Source of the DNA: Microdochium bolleyi
Taxonomy: Eukaryota > Ascomycota > Sordariomycetes > Xylariales > Microdochiaceae
Assembly: GCA_001566295.1 (NCBI GenBank)
Contig: KQ964247.1
Span: 620,001-684,000 of the forward strand
Direction: 5' to 3'
Length of the DNA stretch: 64,000 nucleotides
Of the stretch, positions 1 through 11,141 are shown piece after piece. The notes under the pieces are model-generated. The model was not told the DNA's origin and did no database searches. It saw only the letters and a program-made list of their open reading frames with translations. Both the position numbers and the translations under genes were made by a program. Numbering within the stretch: the stretch's first letter is position 1; every line of letters starts with the position of its first letter.

Positions 1-320
1 TGCGAGGATTCCCGCCCAGGTTCCCATATTAAGCTTGCACGCCCAACTTGGCTGGCGTTCATGTTGTTCTGAGCTTGTTGTTGTGGCTGGGCTTGTTGTG
101 TCTGCCCGAACATGCTGCCACCAAACGCACTAGTCTGTTGTTGCGGCTGTTGCTGCTGCTGCTGTTGTTGTTGTTGTTGTTGCTGCTGCTGCTGCTGTTG
201 AGGCTGGCCAAAGAGACTGCCTCCTGCCGGTGCTGTGTTGGTCTGGCCGAACGGGCTCGAGGCTGCAGGCTGCCCGAACAAGGAGCTGCCCGCAGGCTTC
301 GCAGGGGCGAACAGAGACAT
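1..320 (-). CDS. FG-repeat nucleoporin, N-terminal part (runs off the window)
   Basis: Reverse-strand reading from an ATG at 320 gives a protein starting MSLFAPAK with repeated FG dipeptides in LFGQ, PFGQ and MFGQ contexts, then an 18-residue Gln run and a Gln/Asn-rich stretch. The frame is open to the window edge and ends in a segment around LIWEPGRE. Phe-Gly repeats in a Gln/Ser/Gly-rich, charge-poor background are the hallmark of nucleoporins lining the nuclear pore channel, where they bind transport receptors. Layout (short FG N-terminus followed by a WxPG-type segment that would lead into a coiled-coil domain) suggests the Nup57/Nup54 or Nup49/Nup58 class of the Nsp1 subcomplex; I infer this and cannot separate the two without the missing C-terminus. 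The start is the first ATG of the open frame. It is divergent from the complex I gene to its right. Sure of FG nucleoporin, less of the subclass. Confidence 0.8.
   Translation of the reverse strand, partial: MSLFAPAKPAGSSLFGQPAASSPFGQTNTAPAGGSLFGQPQQQQQQQQQQQQQQQQQQPQQQTSAFGGSMFGQTQQAQPQQQAQNNMNASQVGRASLIWEPGRESS
147..200 (-). repeat. CAG/CAA trinucleotide tract encoding 18 glutamines
   Basis: A pure run of CAG and CAA codons (seen as CTG/TTG on the plus strand) inside the nucleoporin frame. The mixture of both Gln codons suggests the polyglutamine is kept at protein level rather than being only an expanded microsatellite. Length is likely to vary among strains. Confidence 0.85.
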
Positions 321-983
321 CGCGCTATGGCCAATGCGGTGCAGCTGGAAAAGCGGTGTTCGGCTTTGCCTATGTGCTGGTTACAGAGGCGTCGCAGTCG
401 TCGCAAGATGACTGATAAAGGTGGTGGTTCGCGGTGTCGATCGCACAGTCGCAAAACTTCGTATTATGTAAGGTCCGCAAGTCGACGCGTTGTACTTCTT
501 GCCACCTGAATGATCGCTGATGGAATCAGTGATGCGCCTATAGCACTGTACAGTGTTGAGGACTGGTGTCTTCCCTGGGAAATGCGGGTTGAGGAGCTGT
601 TGTTGACGTTTGCGCGAGCTCTCAAAAAAAGGCAAGGTGCAGCGCAATCGAGCTTGGGCCGACCTGCGTGCCTGGGGCATGCAGGCACGCGCTGAGGCAG
701 GAGCTGGAGCTTGCCTCCCGCGCGTCCACAGTTACCCGGTAACCGCCCTTGACAAAGAGAGCTCCTCTGCGTGAGTTGCTTGGAAGCTTACATAATGTGC
801 ATCGAAGGCAAACCTCAGAGGCACCCCCACTCTCCTACTCAGAACCAATCAACACTCCCCATTTCCAACCTCAACTTTTGGCTGCGTCAGGTCACCACAA
901 CCAGCCGCAATCGAGCCTCAACTCCAAGCTCCCCTCCCGACGACAGCGATATATCGTGGGCATTGCCACACCCAGCCGCAGCC
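321..983. promoter_or_regulatory. Shared 5' region between divergent nucleoporin and complex I genes
   Basis: About 660 bases between the ATG of the nucleoporin (reading left) and the ATG of the complex I subunit (reading right). No credible gene lies inside. It must hold both promoters and 5' leaders; a CA/CT-rich leader directly precedes the complex I start. No clear TATA box was identified. Confidence 0.5.
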
Positions 984-1721
984 ATGTCCGCCCGAAAGCC
1001 CCAGTAAGTACCAGAGCGCGCCCTTTCGACCTACGACAGGCCAATTGGTCGGCACGCCGACATGCTGGCCTGGAGCCGCAGCGAAGATATCCGAGTCGTC
1101 CGACTGACGCCTCTGCCCGCGACAGATTCAACCAGCAGACCCTCGTGGATCTGACTCCGCTGCCGGACTCGATCCCCGCGGTCAAGGAGGTTGGCGCCTC
1201 CTCCGCGCCCCTCATGTCGGCGTCCTTCTTCATCGGCGCCCGCTGCCGCCCGTTCAACGACGACTTCATGCAGTGCAAGGAGGAGAACCCGGGCAGTGGG
1301 CAGTTCGAGTGCCTCAAGGAGGGCCGCAGGGTCACCCGCTGCGCGTCGAGCGTAATTGATGACATCAACAAGCACTGCCTCGAGGAGTTCCGCAAGCACT
1401 GGCAGTGCCTGGACAACAACAACCACCAGATGTGGCAGTGCCGCAAGGACGAGTGGAAGCTCAACACATGTGTCTTTGAGAACCTGGTAAGTTGCAAACC
1501 ATGGCTCTTTTGGTTCTCGGGTTCTCGCGGAATGTGCTGATAGTCTTTTGTAGAAACTTGAGAAGACGATCCCCGGAACACCTAGCTACGAGACGCCCGT
1601 TCACCTCCGATCGAGGCAAATCTACGCACACTACCCAGTGCTCAGAGACCGCGGCCAGCCTCCATTTCCCAAGGCTATCGACTCCCCATCAGTTGCGGCG
1701 GCGAAGTCCGAAGCGGCATAG
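984..1721 (+). CDS. NDUFA8: NADH:ubiquinone oxidoreductase (complex I) 19-21 kDa subunit, quadruple CX9C
   Basis: Three exons, 984-1003, 1126-1486 and 1554-1721, join in phase to a 182-residue protein. Exon 1 is only 20 nt and its donor GTAAGT lies after CCCCA; the second intron starts GTAAGT and ends TTTTGTAG. The protein has four CX9C motifs: CRPFNDDFMQC, CLKEGRRVTRC, CLEEFRKHWQC and CRKDEWKLNTC. Four such motifs are the signature of the NDUFA8/PGIV subunit (Neurospora 20.8 kDa subunit), an accessory subunit of the complex I membrane arm. In this family the twin CX9C helices are oxidised by the Mia40 relay in the intermembrane space, and no cleaved presequence is expected; none is seen. The C-terminus (about 60 residues) is Pro/Arg-rich as in fungal homologues. 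Reading without the introns would add an unrelated N-terminus, so the spliced model is preferred. Length fits the family. Confidence 0.93.
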
Positions 1722-3114
1722 ATACGCCCATGGGATAGATTCGAAATCAGAAGTGCACGAGCAGGCGCGGTATAGTCAATTGTACATAAAGTGCTGGTGG
1801 TCAAAACGAAGCCGCCAGCCAATTTGAAATCAGCAAACAGCTTTTTCATAATCCTTTGGTTATGCAGCGGTGTGATCCTTGGAGAGAATCGTTAGTCACT
1901 CTGGGAGCGCATCTTGCGTCGGGCGTTCGACGTATTACTGGCCGTTAAGTGCCCGCCCACTTTGTCCTTGCAGACTCCAGAATTGTGATATGCACAAGCT
2001 GCGGTCTCCGCCAACATGGCGGGCCTGCAATATAGTTTTCCTGCTGCGTGGACTTTTAAGCTCTCCGGTACGGTGGTGGTCTCATTCAGCCTACCCTTGC
2101 TTGGTCATCGTCACCACTGAGGACTTCTATCATGGGACCCTGATGCAACCTGACCTCTCCCTTTGCAAGTCAACACAGCATACCTAGCCCTGGATGGCTC
2201 CTTCGCGTCGCCCACCTTGTGTCTGGGCTCATCTTTGCACAGCTTGCTCGTAGATCCGTGGCAAAACTTACCCCTGCCCAGGCCGTTCCCTTGAGCTTTT
2301 ATGGCCGCCTTTCTGTCATTCATGTGAAGAAATTCCGCTTCCTAGAGTCCACTCTTGGGAAGTACCGAAAATGCCGCGATAGGCAACGTCACTCATTTGG
2401 CCCAAAGTGGGAGCCGTAAGTGAGCAATCAATGACAGCTCCCACTGATGGATCAAAGCCCGTAGCCCTCCCCGTGTGAGAGACCTACAGGGAAGTGTTGT
2501 GGTTCTCACATTTCTGCCTTGCTCGGATTCCATAACCTCCGATGACAGCGGAATTTGAGACCTGTGTGCCACGCTGTTGTGTAATCCGGTGGCAGACATT
2601 CCGGCTCGGCTGTGGCGACGTCCCATAGCCATACTGCTCCACACAGCTCCGGAAGGCGAGCTTGTCCTTTTATTCCTTCTTCCTTTCGGGCCACGCTTGG
2701 TGCTGGACTGCTTGCATTCTCGCATGCGATCGTCACATGAAGAGAGCAGGCAGAGCCTGGTTTCTGAGATCACTACCGCTGTTAATATCCTTGTGGTTAT
2801 ATCTCCCTTGTAAGTTTATTGTTAACTGCCGAGTTAGCATCGTGGCGATCACTAGCAGGCATGTTGTATAGACAAGCTGCTAATTGACGGGCACTTGGGC
2901 TTTTTTCACTAAACAGCTTGCCATATGGAACTCAATATCATGATAAATGTATGCTTCAGTAAAGAGCGTGTTGCACAGCGTAGAAAGATGCTCAAGCAAA
3001 AGAACACAATACGAGTACAGAATATCAGACGCAGCTTTAGACGGATCCCGTGTTCCTGCATTGTTAAAAGGCCAGCCATCACCTCCCCCACCCCTTCCTC
3101 TCACGACGGTGATC
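1722..3114. other. Intergenic region between convergent genes
   Basis: About 1.4 kb between the 3' ends of the complex I and BTB genes. Only short overlapping frames occur on both strands, none with a recognisable motif. It should contain both 3' UTRs and poly(A) sites. I see no RNA gene or repeat in it. Confidence 0.5.
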
Positions 3115-4657
3115 TCAAGCTGATGTAGCTAAAGCCGACAGCCTCGAAGTGCCGTTATTCTGATGGAACCCAGCCATCATTCCACCCGCAACACCACCGC
3201 CACTGCCACCGCCTACACCGCCATTCACCACGCTGCTCGCGGAGCTCCCGACGCTCCCGCCACTGCTGTGCAGGACCATCAGCAGATCAAAACTCAGCTC
3301 CAGCCCGCGGATGACGTCCAGCACGGCCCTGCGCGCTAGCAGCTCCTCCTGGTGCGTCTTGATCGCGTCCAGCACGGCGTCGCGCAGGGCCCGGTCCTCG
3401 CGAGGGGTGGAGGTGTACGCCTCGCGGGTGGCGAGCAGGAAGTCGTCGTGCGACCAGTGCGCGAGCAGCTCGTGGGCGAACTTGCGCGACGACAAGGTGC
3501 GGAGCCCCTGGATGGCGTACTTCGTGGAGAGGGCGTAGACGCGGGCGTGGATCGTGAGATTCGGGGAGAGGGGGGTCTGGGGAGAAGATGGGGAGGGCTG
3601 GGCTAGGTGGGTGGTGTCGCTGGCCATGATGGTGGTGTCCTTGGTGGCGATGGGGCCATCATGCTGCTGCTGCTGGTGATGAGGATGTCCGTTGGTGAGC
3701 TGAGCGGGCTGAGCAGCTGAACTGACGTCGGCGTTGACAGTGACGGGGGCAGTGGTGCCGTTGGTCGGCCCTGACGAGGAGACTGTCTCGCCATTACTCA
3801 CGGCGGGAATTGCTGCCATCGCCCCGCTGGAAGAGGTGGTCATTGAACGCGCCTTCTTCTTCTTCTTCTTTGACAATTTGGAGATGCTAGCATCTCCCTC
3901 GTCGATGGGGGAGTCCTTGTGGCCATTGTGGATGAATGCCTCCTTCTCGATCGAGTAGTCCGGGATCACGCTCAGCTTTGCGCCGCCGCCGTTGACGCTG
4001 GAATCCTCAACGGGAGGGGAAGTGATGGTGTCGTTGGTATAAGTGGCTGGAGCGCCGTTAAGCTTCTGCTGCTTTGTGGCAGGTTGTGCAGTATGACCAC
4101 TGACGTAGCTGTTGCTGCCATTGATGACAGGAAGACCCTCGACGGGTTCCTCGACAGGGGAGGCGGATGGCGACGCTTCGGTCTGACTCGGTACATGGGG
4201 GTAGTCGAGATGATAGAGGTAGTGCAGGAGGAGTCTCACGGCCTGTGGGTCATCTTGGGAGAGATCGATCTGGCTTGTGTCCTGTTTTGAACGACTCCGA
4301 GGTCAGCTATGCATGGTTTATGCCCAAGTCGAGGAGGCATTGTTCTTTGAGACGCCGACTTACACTCTGGTCCACGAGCTCTTTCAGCTTTGGAGCCCGC
4401 GGATAAACGACCGCCTGGTGGACGTTGTGCTCGTCATCGCCACACTTCACGACAATGTCTGAGTACTCCGCCGACTTGTACAGCCTGTATCGTTGTAAGC
4501 ACACGTGGATGTGCCGAATGAACTACGCTCTCAGTGGTCTCATTCCTTCTTTCTGTTGCTGCCTAGCACACGAGGTACGTGTTCTCGGGTATGGCAATCA
4601 ATATATGACTTACTTTTTCAACGACTCCAGCAGCTCGTCGACGTACTCCGAATCCAT
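3115..4657 (-). CDS. BTB/POZ domain protein with low-complexity C-terminal half
   Basis: Three exons on the minus strand, 4657-4614, 4484-4364 and 4281-3115, splice in phase to 443 residues. Donors are GTAAGT and acceptors CAG. Residues about 20-90 form a BTB/POZ core: SAEYSDIVVKCG, then HNVHQAVVYPRAPKLKELV, then DLSQDDPQAVRLLLHYLYHLDYP, the usual strand-helix order including the dimer-forming helices. The middle (about 90-280) is disordered and rich in Ser, Thr, Gly and Pro with a Lys run (SKKKKKKARS) that could serve as a nuclear signal. A more ordered helical segment follows (about 290-390: YALSTKYAIQGL, KFAHELLAHW), then a Gly/Ser-rich tail. Fungal BTB proteins of this layout are common and mostly uncharacterised; BTB domains mediate dimerisation or Cul3 binding. 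Splitting a BTB domain by two small introns is ordinary in this group. Domain call sure, role unknown. Confidence 0.85.
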
Positions 4658-5958
4658 GGCTCTCTCCGCACCGAGATAAGTTGTGCTGATAATATCTGTT
4701 ATACGACCGTACAGATTGGGTTGCTTCTTCCGTGATCCTCCTTTGCACTTTGTCTAGATTGGGTCGATAGAATCTTGTATCAGACACAAGACTCAGGCAG
4801 GAGAGGGCGACGGGTTTCGATAAAGTATAGGAAAGTCAAGATACGAGACTGCCCTCTCACTCATGTAGAGAAAGTGCTGACAAGTCTTTTATAGATATCA
4901 ACTCCAGGCCCTCATACACGATATCACCGGCCAGTCTTCCGCACTACTTCTCGCTGTTCCTTCAATATCTCCTTCACCTTGAGCCTCCATGCTCCCCGAG
5001 AGAGTGCATTTGGGCAATTGGGCACCAAACATTACCCCATAGTCGCTCGGGCAAGGCTGCCGTATCAACCTCCTGAAGGATTATTTGCACCACTGCGAGT
5101 TTGGGCTGTCGGCAACGTGGTGGTGGTAGTGGCTGGCCATGCTGTGTCACCCACACTCTGCCCACTCACTTTAGCCACCGAGCCGACTTACACGGCGGCG
5201 CGGAAGGGGGGGTTCACCACCCGTTGCCAGTCAAAGCAAGGCTTGCAAGCCACGGCGAGCCGATTTGCACTCTTGCAAGCGCTGCGTGCATGCGTGTATG
5301 CCATATGCACGGCCGGATCAGAGTGCGCGTATGCACGCGTAAACATGCGTTCTGAAATGTAAAGGATAGCACTGGGCAAAGCCTTGCGGGTGACACAAAG
5401 ACGGGCTACCTTGGTGAGCGCTGTTGCTCTCGGTCAAGACACGGCAGTTCTTGTCATTGGCTGACACGAGACGACCGCCATCATGCAAGATTACACGCAC
5501 ACACACGCCTACGCACACTCACATGCTGGAGACGCACGAAGACGTGGCAGGTCTCTCCTCGAGCGCCTGACCACACCCTCCGGAGCTGGCGCGGGAGCCG
5601 TACCCGATGTGCCAGTGCAGTCTTACACGCATGGATGCGGGCGGGCGTGGGAAAACATGCAGCGTAATGCGGGGGAGGAGGTTACTGCGGCCACCAAGTC
5701 GGCGGACTGCCTGGGCTCACCGGCTTCTCCAATTTCACAAAAGAGGCCAATCACGTATGTCTTCCCCCAAGCCTGGCTTTGGTTGCCTTGTCACAGCCGG
5801 ATATTGATGAAAGTGCGGCGTGCGAACCAAAGAGAGTGCCAGGCGATGACTGCCGTCCTTAGTAGCCTTTTTATTGTATATGCATACGCTTTATAATTAT
5901 CGGTCGGATATGCTGTGTGTACATCGTGCCCAACCCAGGGCTCCCCTTCCTTGTCGAG
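4658..5958. other. Intergenic, BTB promoter and chitinase 3' region
   Basis: About 1.3 kb upstream of the BTB start and downstream of the chitinase stop. It includes stretches of alternating CA/TG dinucleotides near 5280-5350 and 5490-5530. No frame longer than about 140 codons and no recognisable protein motif. Confidence 0.5.
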
Positions 5959-7758
5959 TTACTTCGAGCCCGGCCAGAATCGCTGGAGGTCGATGGCCCA
6001 GTCGCATGTGCCACCGAGGTTCAGGGCCTTGAATCCCGCGATGCGGCTTGCCTTGGTAGTCTCTTTCATGTACGACACGTACTGCGTGCCGTTGTACACC
6101 AGTATGTCCGAACCGGCCAGGAAGGACTGCTGCGCCGTCGGGTTCGTGGCGATGATCTCGGCGATCTCGGCGTTGGCAAGTACGCCTTGCTCCCGCGTGC
6201 AGCGACCCACAAGCGCGCCAGAGGCTGGGCCGGTGAACTTACACAAGGGGCCGGAGCACCCGGCCTGCGCCATGCGGAAGGCCCGGCCGTAGCTGGACAC
6301 GCCCACTATGAGCTTGTTTGCGGGGAAGCCCGCGCGGGTAACCATGGCCAGGGCCTGTGTCGTCAGGGTCGAGTTGACGTGCGACCGCAGACAGTCGCCG
6401 CCGGGGCAGCCCTGGAACTTGTCCGCGTAGCCGTAGTCGGACTGCATGAAGAAGTCGTAGGTCATGACGACCATGTAGTCAAGGCTGGAGGCGAGAGCGG
6501 CGACGGGGTAGTTCTTGAGGTAGTAGTAGGAAGCTGGGGCAGCGATGGCCAGCGACTTCAATGGGATGTTCTTCCTCATGGCCTGGAGGAACAGGTTGAA
6601 GCGGGCACCCTCGTTCGCAGGAGCGGGTGGGAGGCCGGCAGTGTCGACGGACCCGGGGTACTCCCAGTCGAAATCGACACCGTCAAGATTGTTGGCACGG
6701 AGGAAGTTGCCGATCTTGTTAACGGCAGTATTGATGTTGGCATCTGTGGCAACCATGTTGCGGAAGATCATATATGTGCTGGGGGAGGTAGAGAAAGTCC
6801 AGCCACCAATAACCAGGATCTTCTTGGTGGTAGTCATGGTCTTGAAGAGGGCGAACTGGTCCCTCATGTCGGCACTGATAATGACGTCAAATGCTGAGCT
6901 CAACGTCGCGAACGAGAAGTGAAGATGGGTAACGTCGCTGGGCGTGTTGGTCACGTTCATGTTGAGGCAGGGCCGAGCGGCATAGTTGTATGCCTGGAAA
7001 TAGCCAATCTTCCTGAAACTGGCAGGCGGCTGGGCGTTGTTGACCACGTTCAGGCCGCAGTTCGAGATACAGCCGTTCGTGCCAGGGGCAGCAGTGCCCG
7101 GATTGCCCGTCGGGCCCCGTGTTGCAACACAGAAGTCCTCCGTAACTCCGCAATAGCCAAATATTGAACAACACCCATTCAGCGGGCAAGGGTTGAGGTT
7201 GGCGATGTCGATGCTGGCGCTCGGCGGCTTCATTGTGCCGACAACCTGGGGCCCGCACTGCTTCCCTGCGATCTGCTGGGGCATGAGCCTCGTGCCGCCG
7301 CTCTGGCAGATGCGCATGCCAGGCTGGATGCCATTGCAGCCGGTCCAGCCCCAGGTCTTGCCGTTGTTGAAGCCCTCGAGCTGCTGGACGGTGAGGCCGA
7401 GCCGGGCGGCGATGAGGGCGCAGTAGTCGCCCGACTGGACCGTGTAGACGCTGCAGGTGCCGTCGGCCTGGTTGACGGGAATCGGCATGGTGCCGGCGTT
7501 GCAACAGACCTTCTGGCCCGGGTAGATGGCATTGCAGTTGAGGCGCGGGTTGAAGCGCTGCAGGTTGGCGATGGTGATGCCGCAGCGGCCGGAGAGTCCC
7601 TGGCAAGTGGGCGCGGTGCCACCATAGATGGCGTTGCAGTCGGCGCGAGGGGCGAGCAGGACATTCTCCTCGCTGGCAGGACTGACTCCGGGGAGAGCAG
7701 CAGCATGAGCAGAGCCGAGGAGGGCGGCGACGCCCAGGAAGAGGTTGGAAAAGAGCAT
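5959..7758 (-). CDS. Secreted class V (GH18) chitinase with two LysM domains and a CBM18 domain
   Basis: A single open exon of 599 residues. Order: signal peptide (about 1-19, MLFSNLFLGVAALLGSAHA), a LysM-like Cys-rich unit (41-90), a second LysM (102-151, YTVQSGDYCALIAARLGLT), a hevein-type chitin-binding CBM18 (about 189-235, CCSIFGYCG), then a GH18 barrel (about 248-597). The catalytic DxxDxDxE motif is intact as DGVDFDWE, with D359, D362, D364 and E366; E366 is the expected proton donor. SFATL and MTYDF barrel strands are also visible. LysM plus CBM18 plus GH18 is the architecture of subgroup C fungal chitinases, which resemble the chitin-binding alpha subunit of Kluyveromyces zymocin and are implicated in wall remodelling or attack on other fungi. 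Many members are over 1000 residues; this one stops right after the barrel at a clean TAA. Secreted, wall- or medium-located by inference. Confidence 0.93.
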   Translation of the reverse strand: MLFSNLFLGVAALLGSAHAAALPGVSPASEENVLLAPRADCNAIYGGTAPTCQGLSGRCGITIANLQRFNPRLNCNAIYPGQKVCCNAGTMPIPVNQADGTCSVYTVQSGDYCALIAARLGLTVQQLEGFNNGKTWGWTGCNGIQPGMRICQSGGTRLMPQQIAGKQCGPQVVGTMKPPSASIDIANLNPCPLNGCCSIFGYCGVTEDFCVATRGPTGNPGTAAPGTNGCISNCGLNVVNNAQPPASFRKIGYFQAYNYAARPCLNMNVTNTPSDVTHLHFSFATLSSAFDVIISADMRDQFALFKTMTTTKKILVIGGWTFSTSPSTYMIFRNMVATDANINTAVNKIGNFLRANNLDGVDFDWEYPGSVDTAGLPPAPANEGARFNLFLQAMRKNIPLKSLAIAAPASYYYLKNYPVAALASSLDYMVVMTYDFFMQSDYGYADKFQGCPGGDCLRSHVNSTLTTQALAMVTRAGFPANKLIVGVSSYGRAFRMAQAGCSGPLCKFTGPASGALVGRCTREQGVLANAEIAEIIATNPTAQQSFLAGSDILVYNGTQYVSYMKETTKASRIAGFKALNLGGTCDWAIDLQRFWPGSK

Positions 7759-8854
7759 GGTTCAAAGGAGTGACAGTCTCAAGGGCGGATAAAGAGTGAC
7801 AGGTTGGGATGAAGCCATCGTGGTCAAGACACGCCGGCAGGCGTAGGCGGCCGGGTGTCTATATGTATGCAGCGCTTCATGTCCTCGTGGCAGCCCATGC
7901 TGCTGGTGGCGTTGTGGCTGCTTTTTCGGGAGCTGAGACGACAGCAGGGCCGCCAGGCTGACGAGTTGGAGAGATTCGATAGAGCGCTCTCGACGAGATG
8001 AGGGCGGGCCTGCAGCAGCTCGCGGGCGTCTCCTAGGGCGGTGCGGCGCTTGTGGCGTCGGGCGAGAGGGCTGTCAGGGCCGGATATCGCGAGTGTTGTT
8101 TGGTGGAGGAGGCCGAGCAAGAGGCCTAGGGCAGGCGCTAGGCCACGGGCCCCTGCAGCTTACCCCTGGCCGGTCGATCCGTTCCTGCATTTTCCCACTT
8201 TTCGACCTGCAAGGCACGACATTTCTGAGATCACCATCTTTGTCTGGCGGACCTTGCGTCCAGGCGGGTACCTCTTGGGTCCATCTTAAGCCAGTCGTTC
8301 CGCGATGTGGTCTGGCACCTCACCCCGAGACCCTTCCTTGCATTACCGCTGTCTGGCGTGGTCTCATGCGCGTGGCAAGCGTGCGGAGTAGGCCGAGTTA
8401 GACCAGCTGGTCCACATGTGTTCGCAAAAAGGAAAAAAGATTGGTGAGTAACGGTCAACGCGATCCGGTCCACCCCCCCCACCCTTCTACCTTCCTAAGA
8501 TATGCAAGGATCCGAAAGACGACTTCAAAGAGCGCCCGGCCGCTATCAATTTAGTTGGTCGTTTAGTAGGTCGTAGCTCATAAAGTAACACGTTCAGCGC
8601 GAAGCTTTTAGTTGTTGTGTGTCCGAGACCATGACCATTGTCATCACGGCGGTGAGCTACAGCAACAAGTCACACAGTGACGCACTTCTAGAAGTTTTCA
8701 GTGACAATTACTAGAATGATGACCAGAATAACGATAGCTGCTTAATATGCAGCATAACAAGAGGGAAAGCTTTCCGTGGCTCGAATGTAACCACAGGCTG
8801 ACCGGGATCCGACGAGACATCTGTAGGGGCACCCGGAAAACTACTCCATTGGCA
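7759..8854. other. Intergenic, chitinase upstream region
   Basis: About 1.1 kb. The first 400 bases must carry the chitinase promoter. Overlapping short frames on both strands lack any recognisable motif. A short C tract lies near 8467. Confidence 0.5.
7859..7866 (-). promoter_or_regulatory. Possible TATA element of the chitinase gene
   Basis: An ACATATAG string on the minus strand lies about 100 bases before the chitinase ATG, a plausible TATA distance for a fungal gene. Weak evidence; short AT motifs occur by chance. Confidence 0.25.
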
Positions 8855-9645
8855 TCACGAAGGCGAACAAGTAATGGCTTTTGGGCACGGCGCCAGGTCC
8901 TCCATGGTAAGATCTTGTCGGGCTTCATGAAGGGGGTCTGTCAGCTGCGCCGCCACCGCCCCCATCTTGGCTTCAAACTCCACCGGCATGCTCATTTTCT
9001 CTTGGCTGGTCGGACTGCTAAAGTCCGGTTCCTCGGGTTCGGAGTCGTTGTCACAGAGTCCGGGATTGGCGAGTTCCGGTGAGTGGTGTTCGATGCAGAC
9101 AGCAGCAGCCTGCTGTTCCAGGATGATTCTGTATGCTGCCTCGTCTAAGGTACCGTTGACCCGCCGTACTTCCGTGCTCAGCACCTCGAGGTTTGCACGC
9201 TGCAGAGCGTCATCCGGGACGTCCAGAAGATCGAGCGGGCCAGACGCACTGTCGAACTCCGGAGATAGCAGAGTCGCAGACATTGTACCGTTGATGTGGC
9301 GTTGGCGATATGCAATAAGCTGCGAAGTGTATCGTAATGAAGATCTGACGAAATCGAGCTGAGCTTGCATATCAAGCAACTCCTCTTGCTTTATAGGGTT
9401 CTTCGGATATTGGTTGCGGAATGGGCAGGAGAGGTTTGCGTCTAGGGCGGCGATGTCCCGGCAGTGTTTATAAGACGACTTCAACGAGCGTGTCAGGCGG
9501 AAAAGTTCGCAGCGTAGATCAGCTTGAACTTGGGGATCCGCGGAGGCACTGAGACTGTTGAGTAGATTCTGAGAGTGATGTTGATTCCGTCAGCATGAGC
9601 TTACTCAAGATTCTCCATCGAGGAGCAGAAGCGGCCGAGTATCAT
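8855..9645 (-). CDS. Hypothetical protein, two exons, no recognised domain
   Basis: Exons 9645-9605 and 9554-8855 give 246 residues. The 50 nt intron has donor GTAAGC, a CTGAC branch-like site and acceptor CAACAG; splicing there is the only junction that keeps both frames open, because the exon 2 frame has no ATG near its beginning. The product has a helical, leucine-rich N-terminal half (residues about 15-95, with Cys at several positions and a likely coiled segment around EELLDMQAQLDFVRSSL) and an acidic, Pro/Ser-rich C-terminal part (SEPEEPDF). No signal peptide or membrane segment is visible. I do not recognise the family. An internal in-frame ATG ten codons in is an alternative start. 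The protein could be a lineage-specific gene or part of a decayed larger one. The splice model is an inference. Confidence 0.5.
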
Positions 9646-11141
9646 ACTCCTACATGGCGGACTATGCGGCATGCACGCTCGCGAAAGGCGACAAGGTGAA
9701 GTGGTAATGGCGCAACGGGATAATCGGCGAGCGGAACGTGTGAGACATGCTGGTGCAGGAAATCTAATCGACAACAATGTCTGGTCCGGGACAGAGGGTG
9801 CCCAATATGGATCGGACACGCGAACTGCACCTCCATGCGTACTTGTAGAGCGTCGTCATGTTCTCTGGGAGTGTGGCCGGCGGGAGAGGATGGTGAGGTG
9901 AAGGCCAAGCTGTCTCTTGTACTAGCTTCGGCTTCAAACGAAGGCTTTGTGCTTGATGCCTTGGGGCTGCTGGCGTCCCCTATATTGCCTGTGGCATGAA
10001 TGTCCCGTGCTGGGGTCTTGGGAAGAAGTTTTGCGGTCTGAAGATGCGCGCGGCTTCAGGTGAGCTGCAAGTGAGGGAAGTGGTGTTGCTGCACGGAGGA
10101 ATGATCGGAACTGTACTGTCGCGCAGATGACGTTTGGCCCGAATATCTTGATACCTGAATGGACACCTGGAGTTCGTAAACGGAGAAATCCGACCGGGAA
10201 CAGTACCTCGTGGCGTTATGGGTACCTGTGTTGTGATTAGGACGAGAAAGTGAAGAAAGAAGGAGGAACCAAAGGGTATCTTTATTGTCAACTGCGCGAG
10301 CCCTCCTCACGTAACTCGCGTGGGTTGCAAGAGCAACCACCCCAAGCATTTGCGATTCACTTTACCACAGCGCATCTGTAGCCTATCATTGACCCCATAT
10401 AGCTCGCCATACTGATAAGAAGGGTATTCCGACTTCCCTTGTCTCGGTCTGTGGGTGACTCACAGCTCAGCGCCATGGTTGTCAAGTATTGCACATCTTG
10501 GTGCAACCAGCAAATTTGTCATGGTGAAAGCGTGTAGCGGTGTGATATCCCCGTCGTCCACAACGTCCCAGACTCACATTCAAGTCCGAGATGCAAACGT
10601 TGAAGGGAATATATCAAACCCGTGATGTCCCTGCGCACGCCTCCGGAAGCCATTGGACACGCTCAGGCGTCCTCACGTTGGAGATGGAAATGTTCTCCCG
10701 AATTCCATCTGAAGAGGTACATGGGTGCGCTCGCACCACTCCAGAATCTTTGCGATACACAAACGCGGTGGCGAGCACGTCGTCGTGGCTAAGGCATCAC
10801 CGTCTGTGTTCAGAACCACTGACTGATTTATCTTGAGGCAAGTACGCTAATCTCCGGCGAGGAAGTGGAGGAAGGCACGACGGGACCGGGGTCAGAGTGG
10901 TGAGTGGTTGCCCCTCCCGCGATCAAGGCAAGGATGTAAACACAAGACCCCACACCGTTGGACTTCCCTCACTTCTCCGAATCAACCTCCTGTCTTCTTA
11001 TCTTTATGTTGCCAGGTCGAACCGCACATGTACGCAGCAACAGCTTTTGAGAAAGTCCTCCGCAGGATTCAGGTCAGCAAGGCACGCCCAGGACAGACTA
11101 TTCCATCGTGACACAGCAGCCACCACCACCACACCACAGCC
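9646..11141. other. Intergenic between two divergent genes
   Basis: About 1.5 kb between the hypothetical gene (reading left) and SPC19 (reading right). Nothing with a recognisable protein motif. The last 60 bases before the SPC19 ATG are CA-rich (ACCACCACCACACCACAGCC), a typical fungal 5' leader. Confidence 0.5.

Noticed and set aside
892..1581. Minus-strand frame of 229 codons
   Set aside because: Antisense of the complex I subunit exons.
5917..6897. Plus-strand frame of 326 codons over the chitinase
   Set aside because: Antisense shadow of a strong GH18 coding exon; no motif.
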